Source: Desulfonatronovibrio magnus (GTDB taxonomy: Bacteria > Desulfobacterota > Desulfovibrionia > Desulfovibrionales > Desulfonatronovibrionaceae). From it: a DNA stretch of 64,000 bases. The notes under the pieces are model-generated. The model was not told where the DNA came from. It did not search any database and worked only from the letters and a program-made list of their open reading frames with translations. Position 1 is the first letter of the stretch. Each line of letters opens with the position of its first letter. The translations under genes were made by a program, and so were the position numbers. Below are positions 1-8,878 of this stretch, in pieces. The stretch covers positions 62,001-126,000 of the forward strand of contig NZ_JYNP01000005.1 of NCBI RefSeq assembly GCF_000934755.1, written 5' to 3'.

Positions 1-371
1 TTTGAGGTTTTTAAAAAAATCCTGATTCACAGTGCTTCCTGACTTTATTTCCACTGCTGCGAGCCTTTCTCCCTGCTCCAGGAGGAGATCGATTTCCGGA
101 CCCCTGGCCTCTCTGTAGTGAAAAAGATTAGGCTGAGTTCCTCTTGAACTCCATCAATGATAACATCATGGGAATATTGTGCAAGAAATCCGCGTGGGTC
201 GTTGCGGGCAAAGTCCATGATATCAAGTGATTCCAGAGAGAGGTAGCTACGATTGGGCCAGGCCATCCTGCACAGGGTGGTTTTGCCTGACTGACGGGGT
301 TCTGTAATTAAAACCACAGGATAATATCCGGCAAGTTCTTTCAGTTTTCTTTCCAGCGTGCGTTTTATCAT
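1..371 (-). pseudogene. Broken AAA ATPase / DUF4143-type gene, internally deleted
   Basis: Read on the minus strand from 371, the first 90 or so codons match the start of the AAA_14/DUF4143 ATPase family, with a P-loop (PRQSGKTTL, about residues 26-34) and a Walker-B-like stretch (DVIIDGVQE, about 69-77). The reading frame then shifts. In the next frame the sequence looks like the nuclease-like C-terminus of the same family (HYREARGPEIDLLLEQG followed by AAVEIKSGS), and it runs off the left edge of the window. Intact members have about 380-400 residues, so roughly 200 residues between Walker B and the C-terminal domain are missing. The gene is therefore an internally deleted, frameshifted remnant and is probably inactive. 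Two other ATPase-nuclease genes in this window (29.6 kb and 51.8 kb) are broken in a similar way. Confidence 0.75.
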
Positions 372-466
372 GCCAGATGAATGGCAGTTTATTCATAAAT
401 TGTCAATTGGATTGACAGATTATGAACAAGTTGAGCATTTTGCTATCTGGACAGTCAAAAGTGCTC

Positions 467-553
467 CCCGTCATGCCGGACTTGAACCGGCATCCAGTCA
501 TTTATCCTACTATGAAATGATACTGGATTCCGGCTTTCGCCGGAATGACGAAC
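467..553. repeat. Pair of REP-type palindromes
   Basis: Two short palindromes lie side by side: a GCCGGACTTGAACCGGC stem (around 475-492) and ATTCCGGCTTTCGCCGGAAT (around 526-545). The same two cores recur near 9.98-10.06 kb, 11.85-11.94 kb, 25.19 kb and 59.16-59.24 kb. They do not encode protein; the short open frame over them is fortuitous. Confidence 0.8.
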
Positions 554-730
554 AGGTAGAATAACAGTAAATGAATACAAACGGTTAAAAGAACTTTTGA
601 CTCTCAAGTTATGGTAGAATGAGAATGGAAAGGAGCAGCCTCAATCCATAAAAGAACAGTTGCAGGATATCAAAAAATCACCACGTAACCAGAAATTTAC
701 AATGTAGAACCCAAGCTGTCCGTTCTTCTT

Positions 731-952
731 TTAATCTTCTGGAACAGGTTGGGCTGGTAGATATCCTATGTCATCAATGATCAATGCATGATACCTGGAA
801 AGCTTCTTCAGTTGTTTGGCCAGACTAAGCTCCCGCTTGGCAACCAGCAGATCCTGAACCAGGAGGCTGCAGGGGGTGATGAGCTTGAAGTCAGGTGAGT
901 TTGCTAGTTTAAGGCTTGCCACTGCAGTCCTGTAACAAAGAATAGGGAGCAT
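731..952 (-). pseudogene. istB: IS21-type istB remnant
   Basis: The minus-strand translation contains LVQDLLVAKRELSLAKQLKK and then HALIIDDIGYLPAQ. These match the Walker-B region of IstB, the ATP-binding helper of IS21 transposases. Only about 50 of roughly 250 residues remain. There is no P-loop, no istA and no visible IS21 end. The first residues of the open frame come from an adjoining partial copy of repeat E1 (around 942-965), so that repeat landed in, or recombined with, an already decayed istB. This is a dead fragment. Confidence 0.7.
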
Positions 953-1017
953 TGCGCGTTTCTGACAACCAATTGATGTTTACCAAACTAAAAAGACTAG
1001 CGCTTAATGAAACCAGA

Positions 1018-1090
1018 TCTGTCAGGGATGTAATTGGGCAAAACCTGTCATTGCGAGGGAGCCTAAGCGACCGAAGCAATCTGTATGCTA
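1018..1090. repeat. REP-type repeat (CATTGCGAG ... GAAGCAATCTGTAT)
   Basis: This repeat has a CTGTCATTGCGAG arm, a GCCTAAGCGACCG centre and a GAAGCAATCTGTAT arm. Related copies occur at 6.52-6.63, 45.57-45.69 and 51.63-51.77 kb, the last three as inverted pairs. From here to 1259 I see no gene. Confidence 0.75.
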
Positions 1091-1259
1091 AAACCATAAT
1101 ACTCTGAATTTGTTGCCATTTTAGTTGTAGCCACTTTTAAGAAATTGTGGAGTCAATATATGTAATGCATGCTGTTTTAGTCAGATTTCCAGTCTAAAAT
1201 ATGGACTATGGCTATTCAGCAGCACTGGATAAGGGTGTCCAGTCCGCACGCCAAAGTAA

Positions 1260-2450
1260 TTACAGCCTTGACTTGATAACCATATCTGTAATCGGCCCTC
1301 TTGATTTATCTCCTTTGAGAACCAGGTGGGCGTAATTGTTCAGTCCCTTCATTTTTTTTACTATCCAGTTCAGTCCATTATTGGACTCATTGAGGTGGGG
1401 ATTGTCCACCTGCCTGGTGTCTCCAAGGCAGACACACTTGACCCCTTCTCCCATCCGCGAAAGCAGAGATCTGATCTCATACCTTGAGAGGTTCTGAGTT
1501 TCATCAATAATTACAAACGAGTTTTCAATGGTCATGCCCCGAACAAAAGTCAGAGGCAGAATCTCTATTTTTTTAGGGTTGAGTTTCAGTGTTGATTCAT
1601 CAGCATCAAGAAATATTTTCCCGGCTTTTCTTATTTCATGCAGCTTTTGCAGAAGATTGAGGATGTATCTTATATAGGGTGCGATTTTTTCCGAAATATC
1701 ACCAGGCAGATAACCAAGCTTTGGTCCGATTTCATGAGTTGGTTTAACTATATGGATTTTGGAATATTCTTTTTTACTTAAAACCAGTTCAAGAGCTGAG
1801 GCCAGAGCAAGAAATGTTTTGCCGTATCCTGCCTCGCTCTGGATTGTCACCAGGTCAATGCCCGGGTTCTGCATGAGTTCCAGAGCGAGATTCTGATAAA
1901 TAGATCTTGGAGTGACCTTCCAGATATCAAGGGTGTAGTTAATCACCTTTTTACCATTAGGTCCATGAAAAACAGGCTTGCCGTTTTCCCAGGTGAAGGA
2001 GTTGGGTATGGGGTCATCATTTTCTTCCCTGAACCCTGTATAAAGTTGTGATTCAGACTCAAATGGTCTGGAGTGTTTGAACTCCTCGCTGTGTATATTT
2101 AAAAGTCCGGCCTGCAGCCTCAGGAGCTTGTCGTTGGTAACCAGGATGGGGTTATGTATTTCAGGATTGGAGCTAATTTCTGAGAGAATGTAGTTGTCTG
2201 CGATGTCGGTATAGGCTGTGCTAAGCTCTTCATTGCGAATAATACGGATATGGTCCTTATTTTTTTCCAGAGTTTCAACAACTTTGCTGACTATATGGGC
2301 CAGTCTGGGCTCTGTTTTTAGCTTGTTGAGTTCCATTAGGACGTGGTAGGGGATAAAGACATTGTTTTCAGAACCATTTCTCAGGATATCCATGCTTTGA
2401 GGGTTTTCAATGAGAACATTGGTATCCAGGATATAGTTTTTTTGACTCAT
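1260..2450 (-). CDS. PhoH-like protein (PIN domain plus PhoH ATPase)
   Basis: This 396-residue protein opens with a PIN-type nuclease signature (YILDTNVLIENP, residues 6-17) and continues with acidic residues typical of that fold. A PhoH/RecA-like P-loop domain follows: EAGYGKTF near residue 207 as Walker A and SFVIIDETQNL near 313 as Walker B. PIN-PhoH proteins are predicted RNA-processing ATPase-nucleases. The start is supported by AAGGAGCG eight bases before the ATG. It is a little shorter than the usual 430-460 residues but has both domains. It lies 50 bases downstream of phnE on the same strand and may be read from the same transcript, although the functions look unrelated. The family name comes from its similarity to the phosphate-starvation gene phoH and does not by itself mean phosphate regulation. 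Confidence 0.9.
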   Translation of the reverse strand: MSQKNYILDTNVLIENPQSMDILRNGSENNVFIPYHVLMELNKLKTEPRLAHIVSKVVETLEKNKDHIRIIRNEELSTAYTDIADNYILSEISSNPEIHNPILVTNDKLLRLQAGLLNIHSEEFKHSRPFESESQLYTGFREENDDPIPNSFTWENGKPVFHGPNGKKVINYTLDIWKVTPRSIYQNLALELMQNPGIDLVTIQSEAGYGKTFLALASALELVLSKKEYSKIHIVKPTHEIGPKLGYLPGDISEKIAPYIRYILNLLQKLHEIRKAGKIFLDADESTLKLNPKKIEILPLTFVRGMTIENSFVIIDETQNLSRYEIRSLLSRMGEGVKCVCLGDTRQVDNPHLNESNNGLNWIVKKMKGLNNYAHLVLKGDKSRGPITDMVIKSRL

Positions 2451-2502
2451 AACGCTCCTTAAATGGCTGAAATGATGATGTGATTTTTTCCGAACTACAT
2501 GG

Positions 2503-3303
2503 TTATATTACCTTTAACCTGATTCTTGAGGCTACCTGTTCTACAAAGATGACCACCACAAGAATGACAATAATGATGGCCAGGGCTTCATCATAGCGAA
2601 AGAGGTTCATGGCTGAAGTAAGTTCAATCCCAATGCCTCCTGCTCCTACAAGCCCCAGAACCACGGCGCTTCTCACAGCTTTCTCCAGTCCGAACAGGCT
2701 TGTAGCCACAAAAGAAGGAAAGCACTCAGGGACCATGGCTCCAAAAACCACACTTGTTTTGCTGGCACCAATAGCTGTCAGTGCAGTTCCAGGTCCAGGG
2801 TCAACCTCTTCAATTCTTTCTGAAAAGAACCTGGCGCAAAATCCAATGGTGTCGGCGATTATGGCCAGAATCCCAGCTAAAGGTCCAAGACCAACTGCTA
2901 CCACAAAAATCAAGGCCCAGATCAGGTCAGGAATGGTTCTAAGGGTGGCTACCACGATTCTTGAAATACTCATGATCAGCATATTGGGAGCCGTATTTCG
3001 TGAGCAAAGAAGAGCCATGGGAAAAGAAAGAATTATGCCGAAGGTTACACCCACAACAGCCATGCCAAAGGTTTCCAGCATGGATTGAGCAATAAATTCA
3101 ATCCTGGAGAAATTTGGAGGGAAGGCCTCAGCAAGGAATTGACCAAGATTAAAGGTTCCGCGGATTAGTCTGTCGAAAGTGATATTGGAACCGGACATGC
3201 CATGGATAAAAAAAGCAATAAAAACAATCAGGACAATCCATGAAAAAATTGACGGGTTTGTAAATCTACTGGGCATTTGTGATTTTGAATTGTTGTTATT
3301 CAT
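2503..3303 (-). CDS. phnE: Phosphonate/phosphate ABC transporter permease (PhnE-like)
   Basis: A 266-residue inner-membrane permease of the BPD_transp_1 superfamily with about six hydrophobic segments. It contains the loop that docks to the ATPase (ALTAIGASKTSVVFGAMVPE, about 177-196), and the sequence resembles PhnE of the phosphonate importer. Its ATG overlaps the stop codon of the upstream ATPase gene (ATGA at 3300-3303), a normal sign of translational coupling. With PhnC and PhnD it would form a PhnCDE-type importer for phosphonate, phosphite or phosphate esters; sequence alone cannot decide the substrate. No C-P lyase or phosphite dehydrogenase genes are in the window. Confidence 0.9.
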   Translation of the reverse strand: MNNNNSKSQMPSRFTNPSIFSWIVLIVFIAFFIHGMSGSNITFDRLIRGTFNLGQFLAEAFPPNFSRIEFIAQSMLETFGMAVVGVTFGIILSFPMALLCSRNTAPNMLIMSISRIVVATLRTIPDLIWALIFVVAVGLGPLAGILAIIADTIGFCARFFSERIEEVDPGPGTALTAIGASKTSVVFGAMVPECFPSFVATSLFGLEKAVRSAVVLGLVGAGGIGIELTSAMNLFRYDEALAIIIVILVVVIFVEQVASRIRLKVI

Positions 3304-4067
3304 GAATATTCTTCAGAATCCTCAGGTTCTTCACCTTCGTAAAGAGTTTCCAGAATTTGTTTTTCAAGTTTACTGGGAGAAGAGTCAAAAGCTACCAAGC
3401 CCTGCTTGATTCCGATAATTCTTTCAGCGTATTCCAGAGCAAGGTCCAGTTGGTGCAGTACGCACACAACGGTCATTTTTCTTTCCTCCACCACGTCCCA
3501 GAGCAGTTCCATGACTTGACGGCCGGCCTTGGGGTCAAGGCTGGCCACAGGTTCATCAGCGAAGACTACTGCAGGATTCTGCATGAGCATTCTGGCAATG
3601 GCCAGTCGCTGCTGCTGTCCACCTGAAAGTGTATCTGTCCTGCGATTCATAAGATGTACAAGTCCGACTCTATTTAAGCAGTGGCAGGCTTGATCCCTGG
3701 TTTCAGAGCTTGCTGTCAGGTTTAGGCTTCCTAAAAGTCCCTTATGACCCATGATTCCAAAAAGTACATTCTGAAATACTGAAACATTTCCTACCAGGTT
3801 GAAGTGCTGGAATACACTGCCCACCTTCAGCCTGATACGCCTCAAAGTCCTGCCTCTGGATTTTGTGATGTCCTTATCGTCGAATAAAATGCTGCCCTTA
3901 GTGGCGGATTCAAGGCCCAGCATCATTTTAAGAAGAGTTGACTTCCCACAGCCATTGGAACCGAGTATGACCACTCCTTCACCTGGCTTTATGGTAAAAG
4001 AGATATCTTTCAAGGCAACCGTTCCATCAGGATATGTTTTGCCTGCCTCTTTAACAGTGATATTCAT
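3300..4067 (-). CDS. phnC: Phosphonate/phosphate ABC transporter ATP-binding protein (PhnC-like)
   Basis: A typical ABC ATPase of about 255 residues. It has Walker A GSNGCGKSTLLKM, the signature LSGGQQQRLAIARML, Walker B AVVFADEPVASLD and an H-loop (CVLHQLDLAL). The PhnC family is supported by TVALKDISFTIKPGE and by the neighbouring phnE and phnD. The frame stays open upstream to a GTG at 4109, but homologues normally begin like MNITVKEAG, so I place the start at 4067; neither start has a clear ribosome-binding site. The gene is separated from phnD by a terminator and an inserted palindromic element (4139-4281), so it may need read-through or its own promoter. Confidence 0.9.
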   Translation of the reverse strand: MNITVKEAGKTYPDGTVALKDISFTIKPGEGVVILGSNGCGKSTLLKMMLGLESATKGSILFDDKDITKSRGRTLRRIRLKVGSVFQHFNLVGNVSVFQNVLFGIMGHKGLLGSLNLTASSETRDQACHCLNRVGLVHLMNRRTDTLSGGQQQRLAIARMLMQNPAVVFADEPVASLDPKAGRQVMELLWDVVEERKMTVVCVLHQLDLALEYAERIIGIKQGLVAFDSSPSKLEKQILETLYEGEEPEDSEEYS

Positions 4068-4138
4068 ATTTTTATGGTATTGGGGTTTGTGTGCTTGATG
4101 GTTTTGCACAGTTATTGTTATGTCTTTAAAGTCTCTAT

Positions 4139-4281
4139 CACCATAGAGACACTTTATTTATGCTGGAAGGGGACTGGCTCTTTTGCCGCCGAATAGTCCG
4201 GCTTTTTTTAGGGTTTAAGGCTGGCAAAAGAGCCTGTCCCCGGTGCCCGAGGTCATAATTAACCCAAAGTCTCGCTGTAGT
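4139..4281. repeat. Palindromic element E3, copy 1
   Basis: The ends GAGACACTTTATTTATGC and AACCCAAAGTCTCGCTGTAG are imperfect inverted repeats. Inside are AAGGGGACTGGCTCTTTTGCC and its partner GGCAAAAGAGCCTGTCCCC, so the whole element can fold as one long hairpin. Related copies are at 24956-25110 and 58753-58860. It sits between phnD and phnC. Confidence 0.75.
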
Positions 4282-4312
4282 GCTATTGTATCGTAGGATT
4301 TTGTATGAGCAT

Positions 4313-4353
4313 TAAAAAACCTGAGCACATCGACTGGCTCAGGGTTTTTGGGA
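4313..4353 (-). terminator. Rho-independent terminator after phnD
   Basis: On the minus strand a CCTGAGCC stem pairs with GCTCAGG across a short loop and is followed by a run of six T. The plus strand also ends in five T, so it may work in both directions. It begins just beyond the phnD stop codon and would partly uncouple phnD from phnCE. Confidence 0.8.
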
Positions 4354-4361
4354 CACGACAT

Positions 4362-5252
4362 TTAGTTGGTTATGCCCAGAGCAGAGTATGCATCACGGAC
4401 AACATTGTAGTCTTCATCACTTACTTCTACCATGGTAGCACCGATGTACTTATCCCTTTCTCCAGGAGCAAGAATTGCTTCAAGCAGTGTGTCTGCATTA
4501 CTCATCATAGCATCTTTGAGTCCGGCAACACATTCTTTACTGATATGCGGTCCAGCCAGAATGACATCATCAGGCATGGGGTCGCTTTGAGCAATGATTT
4601 TGAAACCTCCCCCAGCTCTATTGATAAAAGGTTCCCAGTCTCTGACACCTGTGCCCACAGCGTGTACGTCACCTGCAATAAGGGCTTCAAATCTGGCACC
4701 ATCAATATTGAGGATTGTTACATCCCGATCCAGGTTAAATCCTTCCTGAATGAGCATATAGCTGGGTATGATATGTCCAGTGGTGGAACCGACATCTTTC
4801 ATTGCAACCCTTTTGCCCCTTAAGTCCTGCAGACTGTTTATTCCACTGTTTTCAGGAGCAATAAAGATTGAGGCGTAACTGGGTCTGGAAATACTGATGA
4901 TGGGCTTGTTGCCAGGAATTCTTGATTCAATGGCAACGTACTCAGAAGGTCCGGCCATGACAATGTCCACCTGCTCAAACCTGAGAGCATTAACAGCGGC
5001 AGTTCTGTGACCTACCGGAAAAAACTGGACTTCTACCTTAAGGACTTTTTCCATGGTATCAATAAATTGACCAAAAGCCCGGCGCAGTTCTTCAAGACCT
5101 TCAATTCCAGTATCCGCAAATCTCAATGTTGCCGGACATACGCCTGAAACATCGGCCTTGCTTTTTACAGGGGTGAACAAAACAGCAACCAGCACCATCA
5201 CCATCACAATCAATAAAAGGTTGGTAAATAAAGATTTCTGACTTCCAATCAT
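4362..5252 (-). CDS. phnD: Phosphate/phosphonate ABC transporter substrate-binding protein (PhnD-like)
   Basis: A 296-residue periplasmic binding protein. Residues 1-33 form a basic start plus hydrophobic helix (LLLIVMVMVLVAVLF), fitting a signal peptide or membrane anchor. The body matches the PhnD/PtxB group: RFADTGIEGLEELRRAF, FFPVGHRTAAVNALRFEQVDIVMAGPSEY and LRGKRVAMKDVGSTTGHI. It would capture the ligand and hand it to PhnE. The start is secured by GGAGG seven bases upstream. It is transcribed first in the phnD-phnC-phnE set, but a terminator follows it directly, a common way to make more binding protein than permease. Which phosphorus compound it binds cannot be read from sequence alone. 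Confidence 0.9.
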   Translation of the reverse strand: MIGSQKSLFTNLLLIVMVMVLVAVLFTPVKSKADVSGVCPATLRFADTGIEGLEELRRAFGQFIDTMEKVLKVEVQFFPVGHRTAAVNALRFEQVDIVMAGPSEYVAIESRIPGNKPIISISRPSYASIFIAPENSGINSLQDLRGKRVAMKDVGSTTGHIIPSYMLIQEGFNLDRDVTILNIDGARFEALIAGDVHAVGTGVRDWEPFINRAGGGFKIIAQSDPMPDDVILAGPHISKECVAGLKDAMMSNADTLLEAILAPGERDKYIGATMVEVSDEDYNVVRDAYSALGITN

Positions 5253-5530
5253 CTGAATCCTCCAAGTTAAAGGTTGTTATGTTAGTTTTCATCCGGAAAC
5301 GGCTCTTTTTCCTTTTGGCGGCGTCAATCTGCACAATTATTCGTCAACGTATTAAGATACGCCTCCTCATAATTGATTGATTTCCTTGCCAAAATAAAAA
5401 ATTTCTCGTTTCCGGAAAGAAAACCAGCAGCTTCAACATTCGGAAAGAAAGACTTTCCGGATGGAAACTATGTTAACTGTCTTAAGTCCAAAGTTGTAAG
5501 GCCAAGGTCCGATGTTTAAGGTCAAATGCG

Positions 5531-5700
5531 AGCTGTGCCCACAACCCAATTTACTTGGAGCGTTAAGTTGGGGTGATAACCGTACTTTTCAGACTGAAGG
5601 CTGAAGAATAAGGTTTTTGGGCATTATTGCTCTTGCAAGGTAAAAAAACTTTCTTGTTTTTTTCTACAGGATTGAAACGATAAGTTACTAAAGTCCTGAG
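5531..5700. repeat. Repeat E6, copy 1
   Basis: A block of about 170 bases beginning around GCTGTGCCCACAACCCAATT. It contains GATAACCGTACTTTTCAG, a short GGCTGAA stretch and TACAGGATTGAAACGATAAG. An inverted copy is at 58556-58735 and a direct one at 62141-62310. The 5253-5530 stretch before it holds no gene. Confidence 0.7.
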
Positions 5701-5765
5701 TCCAATATTTATGTTAAAAGCGTTTCACCGGGGGGCCGGGACCGAACGTGTGGGTAACTGTCTTT

Positions 5766-5826
5766 AAAGTGGAGCCTGCATCCTGCAGGCTATTTAATTC
5801 CAGGCGGCTGGAAGCCGCCTCCACCT
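5766..5826. repeat. REP-type double hairpin (GTGGAGCCTGCATCC...)
   Basis: Two nested palindromes, GCCTGCATCCTGCAGGC and AGGCGGCTGGAAGCCGCCT, are bracketed by GTGGAG and CTCCAC. Copies are at 13448-13508, 50322-50375 (inverted) and 59100-59160. Confidence 0.8.
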
Positions 5827-5846
5827 TGAAGAACAATCCCATATTT

Positions 5847-6045
5847 GAAAATTGGGACAGTCCCCGCGAGGTACTATAAAAAAGATTGATGCTGCGTTGG
5901 TTCCTGGGAGAAATTTGCTTTGATGAAAAAATCTACACAGCGAGGGACAGTCCCCCTCCGGGCTGTAAGCCTCCGGGCAGGAAGCTGTGCCAGGCTCAAA
6001 GTTCCCATCTTTGACGTAACTTTTCTGGCAAATGTGCATCAATCA
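5847..6045. repeat. Repeat E4, copy 1
   Basis: Begins AAAATTGGGACAGTCCCC, includes GCGAGGTACTATAAAAAAG, AGCGAGGGACAGTCCCC and a GCCTCCGGGCAGGAAG segment, and ends near GGCAAATGTGCATCAATCA. It is nearly identical to 6178-6379 and similar to 45273-45440. The minus-strand open frame across it is not a gene. Confidence 0.8.
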
Positions 6046-6104
6046 AAGCAAAAATCGTAAAAATGAAAACCCTAAATGTCTGATTTTACAGCTAATTTGG
6101 TTTT

Positions 6105-6680
6105 AGTTGCTTAGAAGCTCTTCACCTGGGCGGACCAGGACCGAACCTGTGAGTAACTTTACGAGTCTGTCACTTTTCTGGAAATTGGGACAGTCCCCGC
6201 GAGGTACTATAAAAAAGATTGATACTGCATTGGTTCCTGGAAGAAATTGGCTTTAATGACAAAATTTACACAGCGAGGGACAGTCCCCCTCCGGGCTGTA
6301 AGCCTCCGGGCAGGAAGCTGTGCCAGGTGCAAAGTTCCCATCTTTGACGGAACTTTTCAGGCAAATGTGCATGAATCATAAGCAGAAATCGTAAAAATGT
6401 GAAAACTGTAACCAACTGATTTTATTAGAAAAACGATTCTAGTTACTTGTAAGCTCCTCACCCGGGCGGACCGGGACCGAACCTATGAGTAACTTGAAAT
6501 AGCCTCAACGCGTTAGAGATTGCCGCGCTCGAAGACTCGCTCGCAATGACACCTGAGTTGTCAGGGATGTGGTAGCTGAAAACCTGTCATTGCGAGCGAG
6601 CCTAAGCGACCGAAGCAATCTGTATCGTAAAACCGTAATGCTCTGAATTTATTGCTAATTTGGTTTTAGTTATTTGTAAG
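6105..6680. repeat. Composite repeat field: E4 copy 2 between boundary repeats
   Basis: A second copy of E4 (6178-6379) and an inverted pair of CATTGCGAG-type REPs (6517-6627) are separated by a recurring boundary of about 50 bases. The boundary starts with GTTACTTGTAAG, continues CTCACCCGGGCGGACC, then GGGACCGAACC, and ends GAGTAACTT (around 6107-6155 and 6432-6487). The same boundary occurs near 5.73, 9.93, 11.97 (inverted), 45.21, 45.51, 51.58, 57.24 and 59.05 kb. No gene is visible from 5253 to 6711. Confidence 0.75.
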
Positions 6681-6711
6681 TAAAGCCTGCCTCTGATCAC
6701 TTATGATCAAT

Positions 6712-7116
6712 TTACGCATAGTTTCTGTTAAAATCATTGTATTGCCCATTATACTGTCCGGTATTCCCAGCTCTTTGCTCTAAGCTTTCCTGGCACTGGG
6801 CGCAGAGCTTTGCTGTAGGATGGACAAGAAGTCTGCGGGGATTTATGTCATCTCCACAAGCAGCGCAGATACCGTATTCGCCGTTTTCCAGGAGTTTGAG
6901 GGCCTGTTTGATTTCTGTAATCAGTTTTCCGCCGCGACCAGCCTGAGCCAGGAGCAGGCTTTTTTCAGATTCAATGCTTGCCTGATCGTTTTCATCAGGG
7001 CAGATATCAGTGGATAACTCCCCGAGCTTTTGACCGATCATTTCCAGGTTTGTGGTTGTTTCAATTAAAAGGTCTTCAAGCATAATCCTGTAATTATAAA
7101 TCTGGTTCCACGTCAT
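6712..7116 (-). CDS. DksA/TraR-family C4 zinc-finger protein
   Basis: A 134-residue protein with an N-terminal helical part (residues 5-95, likely coiled coil) and a C-terminal four-cysteine finger: CAACGDDINPRR, then LCAQC (C-x2-C ... C-x2-C, about residues 99-122). This is the zf-dskA_traR family, whose founder DksA enters the RNA polymerase secondary channel and acts with ppGpp. The coiled-coil tip residues that define a true DksA (DxxDxA) are not obvious, so it may be a TraR/YbiI-like relative with another role. The start has a good AGGAGG site. It lies downstream of the fused permease on the same strand, with a 61-base gap. Confidence 0.85.
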   Translation of the reverse strand: MTWNQIYNYRIMLEDLLIETTTNLEMIGQKLGELSTDICPDENDQASIESEKSLLLAQAGRGGKLITEIKQALKLLENGEYGICAACGDDINPRRLLVHPTAKLCAQCQESLEQRAGNTGQYNGQYNDFNRNYA

Positions 7117-7177
7117 GATGTTCCTCCTGTGTGGTTAAAAACCAATTTTGAAAAGGTATCCAGTTCGCATACTTTTA

Positions 7178-8878
7178 TTAACGAATCAGGGATATATTTT
7201 TATAACCAAAAAAGTTCAGGACCAGCCTGGCCAGAAGCAGCGAGACAACCACCACGCCCATAATACAGACAGAAAATGCTGCAGCCTGGTTTACAGCGCC
7301 CCGGTCTTCCAGAAGCAGTACTGAGACAGCTGCCACCTGTGAGGTCGGGGTAATGAGAAAAATAACAGCGCTAAGGGTTACCATGCTGCGCATGAAGAAA
7401 AATACTGCCACTCCCACCAGTGTCGGCCACATGAGGGGCAGGGTTACTTTGCGCATGGTCCTGATGAATGTTCCGCCCAGGGTGGCTGAAGCTTCATCGT
7501 AAGTACTGCTGATTTGTTTCATACTTGTTGAGGCGATTAAAAAGCCCTGGGCGTGATAGTAATAGACATTGCAGATGGCTATGAGCAGTAAGGAACCGTA
7601 AATTGCGTAAACAGGATTGGCAGGATTGTTAAAGGCCAGTATATAGCCCAGACCCAAAACCATTCCAGGTACTGCTGCCGGAACAATGCACAGAAAATAA
7701 AGGGGTGAATCCAGAAAGGTTTTGAATCTTTCGGTTACATAAGCGGCCAGTCCTGTTGCTACCACACCTATGGCAGCGGCCATGAGTCCGATATAGATGC
7801 TGTTCCACAAAGGTTGAATCCCGTTTTGCACATCAAAGGCATAATGACGCAGTGAAAAGTCCATTCTATAGGGCCAGAGATGAGTGAAGCTGGCAAAGAT
7901 GACTATGCCCACCACGGTTAGAATGCATAGGCAGACAAGTAAGGAGTATGCTGTAAAAAATATATCGCGGCCTAAATGGGTTTGGATAACCATTGGTTTG
8001 GCGTGTTCCGACAGCTGGGTCTGATTATTTTTGTTGAAAAACTTTTCTACGGCAACGGCTACTGCCACTGGAGCCAGAAGGACCATGCCGATTACAGTGC
8101 CTAATTCAAAGTTGGCCTGTCCAATGACCTGGTTATAGACTTCAGTAGCCAGCACACTGTAGTCACCGCCAATGACCATGGGATTTCCAAAATCAGTTAT
8201 AACCAGGGTAAAAACCACAAACGTGGAAGCCATGAGTGCAAACCTGGTGGATGGCAGGGTCACGGTCATAAAGGTCTTCAATGGCCCGGCCCCGAGTATT
8301 CGGGATGATTCATACAGGCGATTGTCTGCCATGGCCAGGGAAGCGGAAAAAATCAGGAAAGCATAGGGAAACACATAAAGCACACTGGAAATGACAATTC
8401 CCCAGTATCCATAAATAGAGAATTCAGTGCCCAGAGTGCGATTGATGAAACCATTGCGGCCAAGCAGGAGCAGCAGGCCCTGAGCCTGGACCAGAGAAGG
8501 GGCAAATAATGGTATGAGGGCAATGAGCCGGAACAGATTTTTAAATGGCAGGTGAGTTCTTTGAATGGCAAAGGCAAAAATAAAGGCCAGAATAATGGTA
8601 ATGGCCGTGGTCATCAGAGTCACTTCAAAGCTGTTGTATACCAGGCCGAGAAATCTTTGACTGCCAAGGACTGAAGTATAATTGCCAAGCCCAATACCCT
8701 CAGGGGTCTGAAAGCTTCTACTCATAATATGTACCAGAGGGTAAAGTACAAATATGATAAGAGGCAGGGCCACCAGGGCCGCAACAATGAGTTTAAGAAT
8801 TAATTCTCTGTCTAAGTTTGCAAAATTTTGTGGCAGTGCCCTGTTAATGCCATGTTTTATGGCTGAACTTAGTGCCAT
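7178..8878 (-). CDS. 2-Aminoethylphosphonate-type ABC transporter permease (two fused permease domains)
   Basis: This 566-residue protein has about 12 hydrophobic segments in two similar BPD_transp_1 halves. Each carries an ATPase-docking loop (ESSRILGAGPLKTFMTVTLP, about 190-210; DEASATLGGTFIRTMRKVTLP, about 455-475). The fused arrangement is seen in ferric-iron (FbpB-like) and putative 2-aminoethylphosphonate (PhnU2-like) importers. Together with the ATPase and binding protein next door, the latter fits best. Its start overlaps the end of the ATPase gene by 10 bases. Iron or another small anion remains a possible substrate. Confidence 0.85.
   Translation of the reverse strand: MALSSAIKHGINRALPQNFANLDRELILKLIVAALVALPLIIFVLYPLVHIMSRSFQTPEGIGLGNYTSVLGSQRFLGLVYNSFEVTLMTTAITIILAFIFAFAIQRTHLPFKNLFRLIALIPLFAPSLVQAQGLLLLLGRNGFINRTLGTEFSIYGYWGIVISSVLYVFPYAFLIFSASLAMADNRLYESSRILGAGPLKTFMTVTLPSTRFALMASTFVVFTLVITDFGNPMVIGGDYSVLATEVYNQVIGQANFELGTVIGMVLLAPVAVAVAVEKFFNKNNQTQLSEHAKPMVIQTHLGRDIFFTAYSLLVCLCILTVVGIVIFASFTHLWPYRMDFSLRHYAFDVQNGIQPLWNSIYIGLMAAAIGVVATGLAAYVTERFKTFLDSPLYFLCIVPAAVPGMVLGLGYILAFNNPANPVYAIYGSLLLIAICNVYYYHAQGFLIASTSMKQISSTYDEASATLGGTFIRTMRKVTLPLMWPTLVGVAVFFFMRSMVTLSAVIFLITPTSQVAAVSVLLLEDRGAVNQAAAFSVCIMGVVVVSLLLARLVLNFFGYKNISLIR

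Noticed and set aside
358-564. 68-codon plus-strand open frame
   Set aside because: It overlaps the ATPase remnant on the other strand and continues through REP palindromes.
4067-4109. Upstream GTG start for phnC
   Set aside because: The additional 14 residues are not part of the ABC fold, and the region abuts repeat E3; MNITVKEAG fits the family start.
5253-5530. Possible riboswitch before phnD
   Set aside because: No known aptamer pattern could be recognised; the stretch lacks a terminator/antiterminator pair near the start codon.
5794-6042. 82-codon minus-strand open frame
   Set aside because: It lies wholly in repeat E4 and the GTGGAG hairpin; the second E4 copy has no equivalent frame.
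6105-6680. Integron-type attC array
   Set aside because: The boundary has GTTAC and GTAAC arms, but no RYYYAAC/GTTRRRY pair in the right order, no integrase and no cassette genes.
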